This document shows positions 15,568 through 23,883 of a stretch of DNA of 64,000 nt, piece after piece. Both the position numbers and the translations under genes were made by a program. Origin of the DNA: Bacteroidia bacterium (lineage in GTDB: Bacteria > Bacteroidota > Bacteroidia > Chitinophagales > Saprospiraceae); the NCBI GenBank assembly GCA_030430845.1, contig JAUIKE010000004.1, positions 1-64,000 of the forward strand, in the 5' to 3' direction. Position 1 is the first letter of the stretch, and each line of letters begins with the position of its first letter. Under the pieces are notes generated by a model, which had not been told where the DNA came from, searched no databases, and was given only the letters and a program-made list of their open reading frames with translations.

Positions 15568-18444
15568 ATGGAAGAAGTCGATCGCTTAAGAAAAAGGATT
15601 CAGCGGGAACGCCTGGCTCGAAAAGAAGCGGAAAAGCTATTAGAGGAGAGAGCCCTACAGTTGTATTATGCCAACGAAAAGCTTAAATCGCTCAACCAAA
15701 ACCTAGAGGTTGAGGTAGAAAAGAAGACGGCAGAATTAGAACGTCAGAAGGAGCGTTACCAGATGCTGGTTGATTCGGCACAGGACATCATTTTTGTAAC
15801 CTCAAAAGATGGCTTTTTCCAATATGTAAATCCTGTAGGATTACAACTGGTTTCTTATGACAAAGATCAGGTTTTAGGGGCGCACTATACGGATTTGATC
15901 GTTCCGGAATATGTAGAGCGGGTGGCGAATTTTTATGTTAAGCAGGTCAGTGAAAAAAAGCCAATCTCTTACTTAGAGTTCCCTATTATTTGTGGGGATG
16001 GAAGGACGATGTGGGTAGGACAGAAGTTGAGCCTGCAGATCATTGATGGTGAGGTAGTGGAGTTAACAGCTATAGCACGAGATATTTCGGATCGGGTCGA
16101 AAAAGACCGGGAAATTGCCGAGTTAAACCTTCGCTTCAGTGCTATCCTTAGAAATTTGCAAGAGGGCATTCTGCTGGAAAATGAAGAACGCAAAATTGTG
16201 CTGGTTAATAAGGAGTTTTGTAATCTTTTTGGAGTTCCGGCTCCTCCGGAGGCGATGATCGGTGTCGATTGCGCAGCCTCAGCCGAACAATCCAAATATC
16301 TCTTTACAGATCCGGATGTATTTTTAGAGCGGGTAGAGGGTATTTTGAAAAAAAGGAAAATAGTAACGGGAGATACCTTAGAGCTGACCGATGGCCGGTT
16401 TTTCACAAGAGATTATATTCCCATTTTCGATGAAGGTCATTACAAGGGACATTTGTGGAGGTATGCGGATATCACAGAAGAGAGGAAAATTGAAATAAAG
16501 ATCAGGAATAGTGAAGAAAAATACCGGGGGATCATCGAAAATATGCAGCTCGGATTGATGGAGGTGGATAGGGATGGCATTATTACTAAGCCCTATGAAG
16601 GATTTTGTCAGATGACAGGCTATCAACCCGAAGAGCTTATTGGCAAGCATGCCAACTCCTTCCTGCTACCGGATGAGTCTGTGGCACTCATGCGCGAACA
16701 GGATAAGAACAGGAAGCAGGGGCAGCCGGGCGTATTCGAAATTAAAATGAAGGTCAAAGGTGGCGGAGAAAAATGGGTGATGATCAGTGGTGCCCCATTC
16801 TATGATGTCAATGGCGACATGATCGGATCCATCGGTATCCATTATGATATTACCCATCAAAAGCAGCTGCAACGTGAACTGGAATTGGCCAGGCAGGAAG
16901 CCGAACGAGCCCGGGATGCAGAGAAGGATTTCCTCGCGAATATGAGCCATGAAATTCGCAATCCTATTAATTCTATTGTGGGGATGACTCACCTACTTTA
17001 TGATACCCCTTTAGGAGAAGAACAACTAGAATATTTGAAAAACATTAAATATTCTTCTGAGGTCCTACTGGCCCTGGTTTCCGATATTCTGGATATTTCA
17101 AAAATTTCTCAGGGTCGGATGGAGCCCTATCTTCGCTCGTTCAATCTTCATGAATTAATAGGCGCGATTTCTAATACCTATAAATTTAGGATAGCTGGTA
17201 AGCCCATTGCTTGTTCCTGTGAAATTGACCCGGCGATACCGGATGCCCTTGAAACGGATACTACTTTTTTGAACCAGATTTTGTTAAACCTACTTGGTAA
17301 TGCCATAAAATTTACCCACGAAGGCGAGGTGAGCCTGAATGTCCGACTGAAGGATCTTAATGAGGAGAAAGCTACAGTTGAATTCAGGATTAAGGATACA
17401 GGAATTGGAATCCCTCCTGATCGCATTGACCATATCTTTGAGCGCTTCAGCCAGGCAGGTAAAGCCACTTCAAGTGAATACGGCGGCACGGGGCTGGGAC
17501 TTCCCATCACCAAGCAATTAGTTGAATTGCTACATGGAGAGATTGTGGTGGAGAGCCAGGAAGGACTTGGCACTTGTTTTACATTCTGGATCCCATTTCC
17601 TCGCCATACTTCTGATTTGGATCAGGGTCAGATCCCAAAGGTCGAAGGCACTTCAAAGGAGCAAAGCGACCTATCCATTCTTATTGTGGAAGATAACAAT
17701 ACCAATCGGTTGTATCTCGAGCGGACCCTCGCCAAATGGAACTTCCGTTTTCAGTCATGCAAAAATGGGGTAGAGGCATTAGATGCGCTCCAAGAAGATC
17801 TATATGATTTGATACTAATGGATATCCGCATGCCCGAAATGGATGGATACGAAACGACCATACGCCTGCGGAGTAATGCTCATAACCCCAATGCCAATAT
17901 TCCTATTATTGCGCTAACGGCCTCTGCACTAACCGATGAAAAGGAAAAGGCCCTGGCGGCCGGCATGAATTATCATCTGACCAAGCCTTTTACCCCTGAA
18001 AGTCTCCTGGGGGCCATTCGTGAGTTCTTCCCGATTGATCAGGATAATGGAACGCTGCAGGCAAGCTTTCATTGGCCTGATTTCCTGAGTAGCGATGAAC
18101 TGGAGGAAATGTATGAAGGAGATCTGGAACACGCCCAAATGATCTTTCAGCTCTTTTCAGAAGATATGCCCTCCGAATTCGGAAAATTGGCCGAAAGAAT
18201 CCAGAAAAAAGACTGGACGGTTGTAGCAGAACAGGCTCATAAGATAAAACCCCATTTTAAAATGGTGGGGAAAGGAGACTTAAGCGAACTGCTTTCTCAA
18301 ATTGAAATGGAAGGCAAACATGCACAGCCAGATGAGGCCGCCATTGAGGAATGCTTTTCCAAACTGCAAATGCAAATGGAGACCTTGTATGCTTCAGTAA
18401 AACAAGCCCTGGAGCAATTTAATGAATACATAATAAATGACTAA
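15568..18444 (+). CDS. Hybrid sensor histidine kinase with REC and HPt, H-NOX-associated
   Basis: 958 residues, no membrane helices. Order: N-terminal coiled coil (1-60); three PAS domains (about 62-185, 190-310, 315-430); HisKA with phospho-acceptor H461 (MSHEIRNPINS); HATPase with N-box LLNLLGNAIKFT, DTGIGIPPDRI and GGTGLGLPITK; REC with D752 (LILMDIRMPEMDG); HPt with H891 (QAHKIKPHFKMVG). It thus carries a complete His-Asp-His relay, and the HPt would pass phosphate to the LytTR regulator encoded 5 nt downstream. Being soluble and beside H-NOX, it probably takes its signal from the haem protein; the coiled coil or PAS domains may also sense other inputs. Confidence 0.93.
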   Translation: MEEVDRLRKRIQRERLARKEAEKLLEERALQLYYANEKLKSLNQNLEVEVEKKTAELERQKERYQMLVDSAQDIIFVTSKDGFFQYVNPVGLQLVSYDKDQVLGAHYTDLIVPEYVERVANFYVKQVSEKKPISYLEFPIICGDGRTMWVGQKLSLQIIDGEVVELTAIARDISDRVEKDREIAELNLRFSAILRNLQEGILLENEERKIVLVNKEFCNLFGVPAPPEAMIGVDCAASAEQSKYLFTDPDVFLERVEGILKKRKIVTGDTLELTDGRFFTRDYIPIFDEGHYKGHLWRYADITEERKIEIKIRNSEEKYRGIIENMQLGLMEVDRDGIITKPYEGFCQMTGYQPEELIGKHANSFLLPDESVALMREQDKNRKQGQPGVFEIKMKVKGGGEKWVMISGAPFYDVNGDMIGSIGIHYDITHQKQLQRELELARQEAERARDAEKDFLANMSHEIRNPINSIVGMTHLLYDTPLGEEQLEYLKNIKYSSEVLLALVSDILDISKISQGRMEPYLRSFNLHELIGAISNTYKFRIAGKPIACSCEIDPAIPDALETDTTFLNQILLNLLGNAIKFTHEGEVSLNVRLKDLNEEKATVEFRIKDTGIGIPPDRIDHIFERFSQAGKATSSEYGGTGLGLPITKQLVELLHGEIVVESQEGLGTCFTFWIPFPRHTSDLDQGQIPKVEGTSKEQSDLSILIVEDNNTNRLYLERTLAKWNFRFQSCKNGVEALDALQEDLYDLILMDIRMPEMDGYETTIRLRSNAHNPNANIPIIALTASALTDEKEKALAAGMNYHLTKPFTPESLLGAIREFFPIDQDNGTLQASFHWPDFLSSDELEEMYEGDLEHAQMIFQLFSEDMPSEFGKLAERIQKKDWTVVAEQAHKIKPHFKMVGKGDLSELLSQIEMEGKHAQPDEAAIEECFSKLQMQMETLYASVKQALEQFNEYIIND

Positions 18445-18449
18445 AAACT

Positions 18450-19139
18450 ATGAGATGCCTGATTGTAGATGATGACAAACTATCCAGAATGTCTCTCAAA
18501 AAATTGTGCGACAAAGTAGACGACCTGGAAGTTCTGGGTACTTGTGAAGATGGCTTGCAAGCCCTGCAATTCCTTTCCAACAATGCAGTTGACCTCCTTT
18601 TCTTAGATGTAGAAATGCCGGGCCTGAGTGGTGTTGATCTGCTCCAGAGCAGCGATCAACTCCCCCTGATCGTCTTTATTAGTTCTAAGAAGGAATATGC
18701 CGCGGAGGCTTTTGAATACAAAGACCTGGTAGTGGATTTTATTCCCAAACCAGCTACCCTCCCGCGCCTGCTTAAGGCGATGGAAAGTGTACGGAAAAAA
18801 AGAAGTAAGGAGGAGTCGCTCAGAGTGAAGGATTATATTTTTGTTCGTTCCGACGGAAAGTTTGTGCGTATCAACCTGAACGATTTACTCTATGTGGAAA
18901 ACGTGGGTGACTATGTGTTGTTTAAAACTTCTGAAGCTCAGTTCCTGGTGCATGCTACTTTAAAAAATATCGCCCGGAAATTACAACATCCGGACCTTCT
19001 AAAGGTGCACCGCTCCTATATTATCAACCTGTCTAAGATCGTCGATATACAGGACAATAGCGTTTTGATCGATAAAAAAATAATCCCGGTGAGCCGTGCG
19101 CACCGCAATCTGCTAATTGAAAAAATAGATCCTCTGTAA
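18450..19139 (+). CDS. LytTR-family response regulator
   Basis: 229 residues. REC domain 1-115 with acidic pocket D7-D9 and phospho-acceptor D53 (LLFLDVEMPGLSG), then a LytTR DNA-binding domain (about 128-226) with YIFVRSDGKFVRINLNDLLY and KVHRSYIINLSKI. LytTR domains usually bind direct repeats of about 9-10 bp with a period near 21-22 bp. Exactly such repeats occur in four clusters of the next 12 kb. Third gene of the H-NOX operon, 5 nt after the kinase. I infer it is the activator of the adjacent polysaccharide locus. Confidence 0.92.
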   Translation: MRCLIVDDDKLSRMSLKKLCDKVDDLEVLGTCEDGLQALQFLSNNAVDLLFLDVEMPGLSGVDLLQSSDQLPLIVFISSKKEYAAEAFEYKDLVVDFIPKPATLPRLLKAMESVRKKRSKEESLRVKDYIFVRSDGKFVRINLNDLLYVENVGDYVLFKTSEAQFLVHATLKNIARKLQHPDLLKVHRSYIINLSKIVDIQDNSVLIDKKIIPVSRAHRNLLIEKIDPL

Positions 19140-19151
19140 AGAAATTATTGA

Positions 19152-19197
19152 GAGGTATTTTTAGAGAAAAAACTTCGTTTTTTTCTAAAAATACCTC
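19152..19197. terminator. Bidirectional hairpin terminator
   Basis: Arms GAGGTATTTTTAGAG... and ...CTAAAAATACCTC with loop TTC and nearly perfect pairing. It lies between convergent stops at 19139 and 19207. It has the same design as the central hairpins at 6458 and 42902 (AGG, T-run, AGAGAAAAAAC, 3-nt loop). Confidence 0.75.
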
Positions 19198-19206
19198 CTT
19201 TTTTCA

Positions 19207-21489
19207 TTACGTTTTTTCCGGCACAATTACTTTTCCTCCTATTATCTCCCCTGTGGATAGCTGAATATTATAGAAATACATTCCTGGGCGGTATCCTTGA
19301 TTTTTCACTTTAAATTCATTAATCCCTGTAGTAGTTTTTCCATTGGTTTGCTGGAGAATAATTCCGGCTGGAGTAAGTAGCTGGAATGTATAATCTACCG
19401 GGCTCAGCGTGCGGAATAAGACTGTCGATTCGTCGACCAGCGGGTTTGGGAAAAGGGTAGATTGAATGCCATCTGCCAGGTAGGTAGATGGTATGTTTTC
19501 CTTTTGCACAAACTGGATGTTTTCCACTTCCAGGCTAAATGCCATTGCAGTTTCCAGATCTCCTTTTAAAGTGAAGACGATCATTTTTATATCACTCCAG
19601 TCAGTCTCTTGTTCGGGGGCAAAAAATCTGGAAATGGGAAGTTCGATCTGCTGGTTTTCCTCTGTGATTTTCACTGCGGTTTTCATCTGTTTTTCCCAAT
19701 CCTGGATACCGGATCTGACAATCGTGATTTCCAGGTCTCCGGTACCTCTGGCCTCAAAACTCAGAGTGTTATACGCACTCAGGTCCACGGGACGGAAGGC
19801 CGGATTGAGCGCCCGGTAGGCAGCCACATGATCCCTTAAAGTGCCTCTCAGCAATAAATTGCGCTCAATCAGATATCCTTCCTGATCGCTGCTGAAGTCA
19901 TTAGGTAGTATTTCATAGTCATAGATCATAGCACCTCCTACAGGATAATCCAGGCCCCAGGCTCCATCCGCCACATATACGCCATCTGCTACCGTCTGGG
20001 TTTTGTGATAAAGACTTAGCCCCATATTGTAAATACCTTCCGTTTGTAAGCTTACTCTTTCTCTTTCATGGCCTTCCAGGGGCAGCACCTGGTAGAGGGC
20101 CTGAGCTTCTTCCGTTTCTGTAGCAGTCCACTCACCTTTTAGATCTAGTTGAGTAGCTCTGTTTTTATTGACCACATCCAGATTGAGCAGGCCTTTTTCG
20201 TAGGAAACTTTACTGACAAATAGGTTGGGGGCCGCACTGAAATTGTAATAGATATTCAGGCCTTTTTCATGAATGAGCATTAGTGCTTCCTTGACAATTG
20301 ACTCCAGGTTCAGCATGTTGTTGGCCCAGATCTGGAAATTGACGTACTCTTTTTCGGGAGTATAGGCAGCTGTATTCCAGTGACTTTCCATTTGAATGTC
20401 CCCAGCTTCTGTTTTAAAGAAAGAAAAATTGCAGGCGTATTCTGTGATCCCACTGGCTCTTGTAAATTTCGTAACGATGAATGGATGCTGACCATCAATA
20501 TGGTGCTCCCAGATCTGTTCGATCTCTGCGCCGTGCAGCCTGTCACAAATGAACTTGGTATGTTCATAAACGCCATTTTCAGATAAGGTGGTAAAAACAG
20601 AGGCTACTCGCTTTTCAGCTTTAAAAATATCGACACTATACACTTCCCTGGCATTGGTAATATTTATCAGATCAGTAGGTGAGCTTGTGTAAGTTTCCGC
20701 GCCGGGAATCGCATTTTCAGGAATGAAATCAATGAGGTTAATATTTTCAGAATTGCCACTTTTTAAAACAGGAGCTTTGATCCATTCATTCTCAAACAAA
20801 TTCTCTTCCGTGCGGATCTCCACTTCCGTAGTATTGCTTTTTGATCGTAAATAGTTTCTGCGGGCAATCTTTTGAGCCAGGCGCTTATTGCTTTCCAAGC
20901 CGCCGTCATTGCCGCTGGAAGTACTTGAAAAAGTACAGTTTTCGTCCAAACTACAGTCAGCATCATCACAGTCGATGAAATTATTGCCATTGTCATCTAC
21001 CTGATTGACGCAGTTTTCGACTGTACTACAGCTGATGCTGAAAGAAAAATCCCTTCTTCCTGCGTTTCCACCGTTTTTACAGACCATTAAGGTGAATACT
21101 CCGCTACTTGGAAAACCACTAATGGTTTGTCCACTTGATACTACAAAATCAGGAGCTCCGCAATTACTGACTTCGCAGTTGCCTTCTGCCATATAAATAG
21201 AAAAGTTGCCCTGTTCCTGGGTTTTGAAGATCAAGCCGCAGTTAGGGTCATTCGGGTCAAAGTATGGATTTAAAGTAAGGTCTACTACCACCTTGGCGCA
21301 GGCACCACTAATCTCCGTGCCACAGCCGCATTTCCGGGAGGTCTGAACGCCGTCCGCTGAAGACCCATCATCGCAGTTAACTCCATCGCACACCATCACA
21401 TTGCAATCCACACAATCTTGAGCATGGGCGATTTGAGTGCCGGACAGGGCCAGAAAAAGAACGAGTAATATTTGTTGAATTTTGTTCAT
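19207..21489 (-). CDS. T9SS type A-sorted exported protein with Cys-rich and CIA30-like domains
   Basis: About 760 residues. Signal peptide 1-23 (ending AHAQ). Then a cysteine-rich head (QDCVDCNVMVCDGVNCDDG), a MopE-like acidic motif NGNNFIDCDDADC near 170, and a region around 590-650 resembling CIA30/galactose-binding folds (LSFEARGTGDLEITIVRSG). The C-terminus from about 680 (FPNPLVDESTVLF to GGKVIVPEKT) is a type A T9SS sorting domain, so it is probably secreted or anchored to the cell surface. A GTG lies one codon before ATG 21489; I prefer the ATG. Promoter CACTTTTG at 21505 and three 21-bp-phased motifs directly upstream. Perhaps a surface glycan-binding protein. Confidence 0.8.
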   Translation of the reverse strand: MNKIQQILLVLFLALSGTQIAHAQDCVDCNVMVCDGVNCDDGSSADGVQTSRKCGCGTEISGACAKVVVDLTLNPYFDPNDPNCGLIFKTQEQGNFSIYMAEGNCEVSNCGAPDFVVSSGQTISGFPSSGVFTLMVCKNGGNAGRRDFSFSISCSTVENCVNQVDDNGNNFIDCDDADCSLDENCTFSSTSSGNDGGLESNKRLAQKIARRNYLRSKSNTTEVEIRTEENLFENEWIKAPVLKSGNSENINLIDFIPENAIPGAETYTSSPTDLINITNAREVYSVDIFKAEKRVASVFTTLSENGVYEHTKFICDRLHGAEIEQIWEHHIDGQHPFIVTKFTRASGITEYACNFSFFKTEAGDIQMESHWNTAAYTPEKEYVNFQIWANNMLNLESIVKEALMLIHEKGLNIYYNFSAAPNLFVSKVSYEKGLLNLDVVNKNRATQLDLKGEWTATETEEAQALYQVLPLEGHERERVSLQTEGIYNMGLSLYHKTQTVADGVYVADGAWGLDYPVGGAMIYDYEILPNDFSSDQEGYLIERNLLLRGTLRDHVAAYRALNPAFRPVDLSAYNTLSFEARGTGDLEITIVRSGIQDWEKQMKTAVKITEENQQIELPISRFFAPEQETDWSDIKMIVFTLKGDLETAMAFSLEVENIQFVQKENIPSTYLADGIQSTLFPNPLVDESTVLFRTLSPVDYTFQLLTPAGIILQQTNGKTTTGINEFKVKNQGYRPGMYFYNIQLSTGEIIGGKVIVPEKT

Positions 21490-21504
21490 CACTTATTTTT
21501 TATA

Positions 21505-21512
21505 CAAAAGTG
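21505..21512 (-). promoter_or_regulatory. Candidate -7 box of the 21489 gene
   Basis: CACTTTTG on the minus strand, 28 nt after the last phased operator motif. The same spacing precedes CAATTTTG at 29922 and TAAATTTG at 30852. No -33 element is seen, as expected for an activator-dependent promoter. Predicted leader about 10 nt. Confidence 0.6.
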
Positions 21513-21540
21513 GCCGTAAATAGCCACTGATTTCAGACTA

Positions 21541-21595
21541 TTCGATTTTTAGTCATTTCCTTTAGGAAAATGGTAGAAAGGATTCTTTTTTTGGT
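21541..21595 (-). promoter_or_regulatory. LytTR-type operator, three 21-bp-phased direct repeats
   Basis: Reading the minus strand: ACCAAAAAAAGAA (21595-21583), ACCATTTTCCTAA (21574-21562) and ACTAAAAATCGAA (21553-21541). Starts are exactly 21 bp apart. The array is oriented toward the T9SS gene and followed by a 28-nt gap and the box at 21505. Predicted binding site of the LytTR regulator at 18450. Confidence 0.75.
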
Positions 21596-21618
21596 GAAAA
21601 ACGAATTAGGGAAAAGTC

Positions 21619-23685
21619 CTATTCTAAGCTTGTCGAGGCACTCACCGGAAACTGGTATCGCAATTGCAGGCTTGCTCTTTGGTAAGCATAGCCTGAGATA
21701 GATGATTGTGCGGTATTGCCGGTCTGATAGTGAGCCCTGATCTCAAAGTTGGAAGCGAGGCGATGACCCAGCAAGAATTCAAAGCGATTGGTTTGCTGAG
21801 GATCATTGATAGACACTCTTTGGATGCCAAAGGCTGCGAAAGCCTGGTAAAACCATTTTTTGCGAGAGGATTGATCGCTGGCTAATTGAACGAATAGCTC
21901 ACTTGCCGTAGAATTAGTCGGGCTGAAATAACGCTCAGATTCCTGTCGCTCAAAACCAAAGGTATTATAATTGACACCCACTTTCAGTAAGGGCGCTTCT
22001 AGTACTTTAAAATACAGAGAGGCAAACACCAGGTCTCTTTTGTTGCCATCGGATTGGGCCGTGCGGATATATTGCGCATATAACCCCAGCCTGGAAGCAG
22101 AGGCAAAGTTGTAAGTGAGTACCAGGTGATCTCGGGTAATGCCGTTTCTTACCAGATCTGCAGTGTAATTATGCAGATCTCTGGACAGCGCTACGTCAAA
22201 ATTGTGGTATTTACCCAATAAGAAGTTTAGCCCGACCTCGCCTCTAAACGCATTTTGCTGAACGGCCTCTTCGTTTAGGTATTTGGTGGTGCCACCCATC
22301 AGACGTGCGTTCATATCTGAGTTGAGCTGTACCTTTGTGCCGGCTTGCAGGGTCTGTTGCTTCGCTTTGTCTGATGAGCCTTCCTGGAATGCCTGCCAGT
22401 CTTCTACCTGAAGAAATGGCTGGAAGTTTCCGAAGCGGCCGGCCTCAAAACGGGCGCTCAGACCCTGACCAATGTTCCCGCCGCTGTCCTTTAAATAGGA
22501 ACCACCTATTTGAAGAGCTGCCTGGTCCGATAAAGATAACTCCTGCCATAGCCTAAAAGCATCGGGCTGATTAGGAAGTATCTCGCGCGCTTGTTCCAGA
22601 TAGTCCAGGGCGTCATCCAACTGATGACGGGCGCGCTTTACATCCACCATTCCCATAAGCAGGTCAAAGGAATTAGGATAATCAAGCAAGAGGGAATCAT
22701 ATGCTAATTCTCCTTCTTTGAAATCTCTGTTCCATACCTTCAGTCGTGCTTCTGCCAGACTGATCGGCAGGGCCGGACCAAGCTCCTCTTCCATTGCGTC
22801 CAGTTCTTCGAAGGCTTCCTTAAAACGTCGATTCAGTGCCAGTGCGTTCACCAGCTGAATGCCGGCGCTGATGCGCTGAATACTATCGCTTTTGAGTAGC
22901 TTGCTATGAGTTACCGCCTTTTTTGCAAAAGCTAAGGCTTCCTTGTTTTTTTTCAGCAAAACACTGGTGTAGGATAGTCCATTGAAGGCTCTGACAAGTT
23001 CGATACTATCCTGGACCATATTTTTGTAAACCGACTGAGCCTGTCTGTATTGTTGATCTGATAGATAAAGGTCTGCGCGTAAAAGTCGGGCATCCTTATC
23101 ACCTGGGAAAAGAGCCTCCACTCTGTCCAGGCGCTGGTGCGCCGTATCGTATTTCCAGGTTTCCTTTTCCTGGCTGGCCATTCCCAAAAGGATAAATTTC
23201 TTTGAGATCAGGGCGTTGGTATTACCGGGCTGTATCAGGAGTGCTTCCTCAATAAAAGGCAAGGCTGCCGTATAATTTTTCTGGCCGGCTCGTGCATTGG
23301 CCGCCCCCAGATTAGCCGTAAAATCCGATGGTACTAATTTTAATAATTCATTATATAACTGCTCCGCCTGCGAATAATTTTTACCCCACATCATGGCTTC
23401 TGCCAAATTCAATTGTACCTCCTGGTCATTGGGGAATTGCTGTTGCAGTTCAGAGAAGATAGTCAGGGCTTTCCGTGGCGCTCCGTTCAAGCCAACGGCC
23501 CGGCCATAACAAATGATAGCGGTTTTATTTTGAGGCTCTTGCTTTAAAGCGGATGCGAAAAAACGCTCTGCCTGAGCGAATTGCCCTCGCTCTAAAAGCT
23601 CAAAGCCCGGCTCGAGTTTTACCTGTCCCAGCAGAAGAAAAGGGACTGCTATAATTAGTGTGATTAATAAAGTTTGTAGTCTCAT
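21619..23685 (-). CDS. TPR protein with C-terminal outer-membrane beta-barrel
   Basis: 688 residues. Signal peptide about 1-20. From about 25 to 390 is a run of TPR-like helical repeats (ALKQEPQNKTAIICYGRAVG and similar). From about 395 the sequence changes to alternating aromatic/hydrophobic strands ending LRYQFPVSASTSLE, a YaiO/PgaA-like C-terminal barrel. In polysaccharide secretion systems TPR-barrel proteins of this shape (PgaA, AlgK-AlgE, BcsC) form the export channel, which I infer here. No assay-level proof. Upstream lies a phased motif array in reverse orientation to this gene. Confidence 0.75.
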   Translation of the reverse strand: MRLQTLLITLIIAVPFLLLGQVKLEPGFELLERGQFAQAERFFASALKQEPQNKTAIICYGRAVGLNGAPRKALTIFSELQQQFPNDQEVQLNLAEAMMWGKNYSQAEQLYNELLKLVPSDFTANLGAANARAGQKNYTAALPFIEEALLIQPGNTNALISKKFILLGMASQEKETWKYDTAHQRLDRVEALFPGDKDARLLRADLYLSDQQYRQAQSVYKNMVQDSIELVRAFNGLSYTSVLLKKNKEALAFAKKAVTHSKLLKSDSIQRISAGIQLVNALALNRRFKEAFEELDAMEEELGPALPISLAEARLKVWNRDFKEGELAYDSLLLDYPNSFDLLMGMVDVKRARHQLDDALDYLEQAREILPNQPDAFRLWQELSLSDQAALQIGGSYLKDSGGNIGQGLSARFEAGRFGNFQPFLQVEDWQAFQEGSSDKAKQQTLQAGTKVQLNSDMNARLMGGTTKYLNEEAVQQNAFRGEVGLNFLLGKYHNFDVALSRDLHNYTADLVRNGITRDHLVLTYNFASASRLGLYAQYIRTAQSDGNKRDLVFASLYFKVLEAPLLKVGVNYNTFGFERQESERYFSPTNSTASELFVQLASDQSSRKKWFYQAFAAFGIQRVSINDPQQTNRFEFLLGHRLASNFEIRAHYQTGNTAQSSISGYAYQRASLQLRYQFPVSASTSLE

Positions 23686-23752
23686 CAGATTTTAATTGTC
23701 TATTACAACTACAATATTAAGGGCATTTTTTTTAAGACTGCTTCAAGCGCTT

Positions 23753-23828
23753 ACCATTCGGCGGGCCTATTTTACCAAAAAACGAAGAATACTGACCAAA
23801 ATCAGAAAAATAGATGCCAAACATAGAA
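23753..23828 (+). promoter_or_regulatory. LytTR-type operator, reversed orientation
   Basis: Motifs on the plus strand at exact 21-bp steps: ACCATTCGGCGGG (23753, weak), ACCAAAAAACGAA (23774), ACCAAAATCAGAA (23795) and GCCAAACATAGAA (23816). Only minus-strand genes flank it, so relative to the TPR gene at 23685 the motifs point away. TAATATTG on the minus strand at 23719-23712 is a near-consensus -7 box between array and gene. Confidence 0.6.
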
Positions 23829-23883
23829 TAGTAGGAATTTCTGAGCGCAGCAATATCGTTATAATGCCCTTGGTGTTTTAATG

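Noticed and set aside
23696..23881. 61-codon open frame on the plus strand
   Set aside because: Very basic sequence without family features; it overlaps the phased operator array. Treated as chance.
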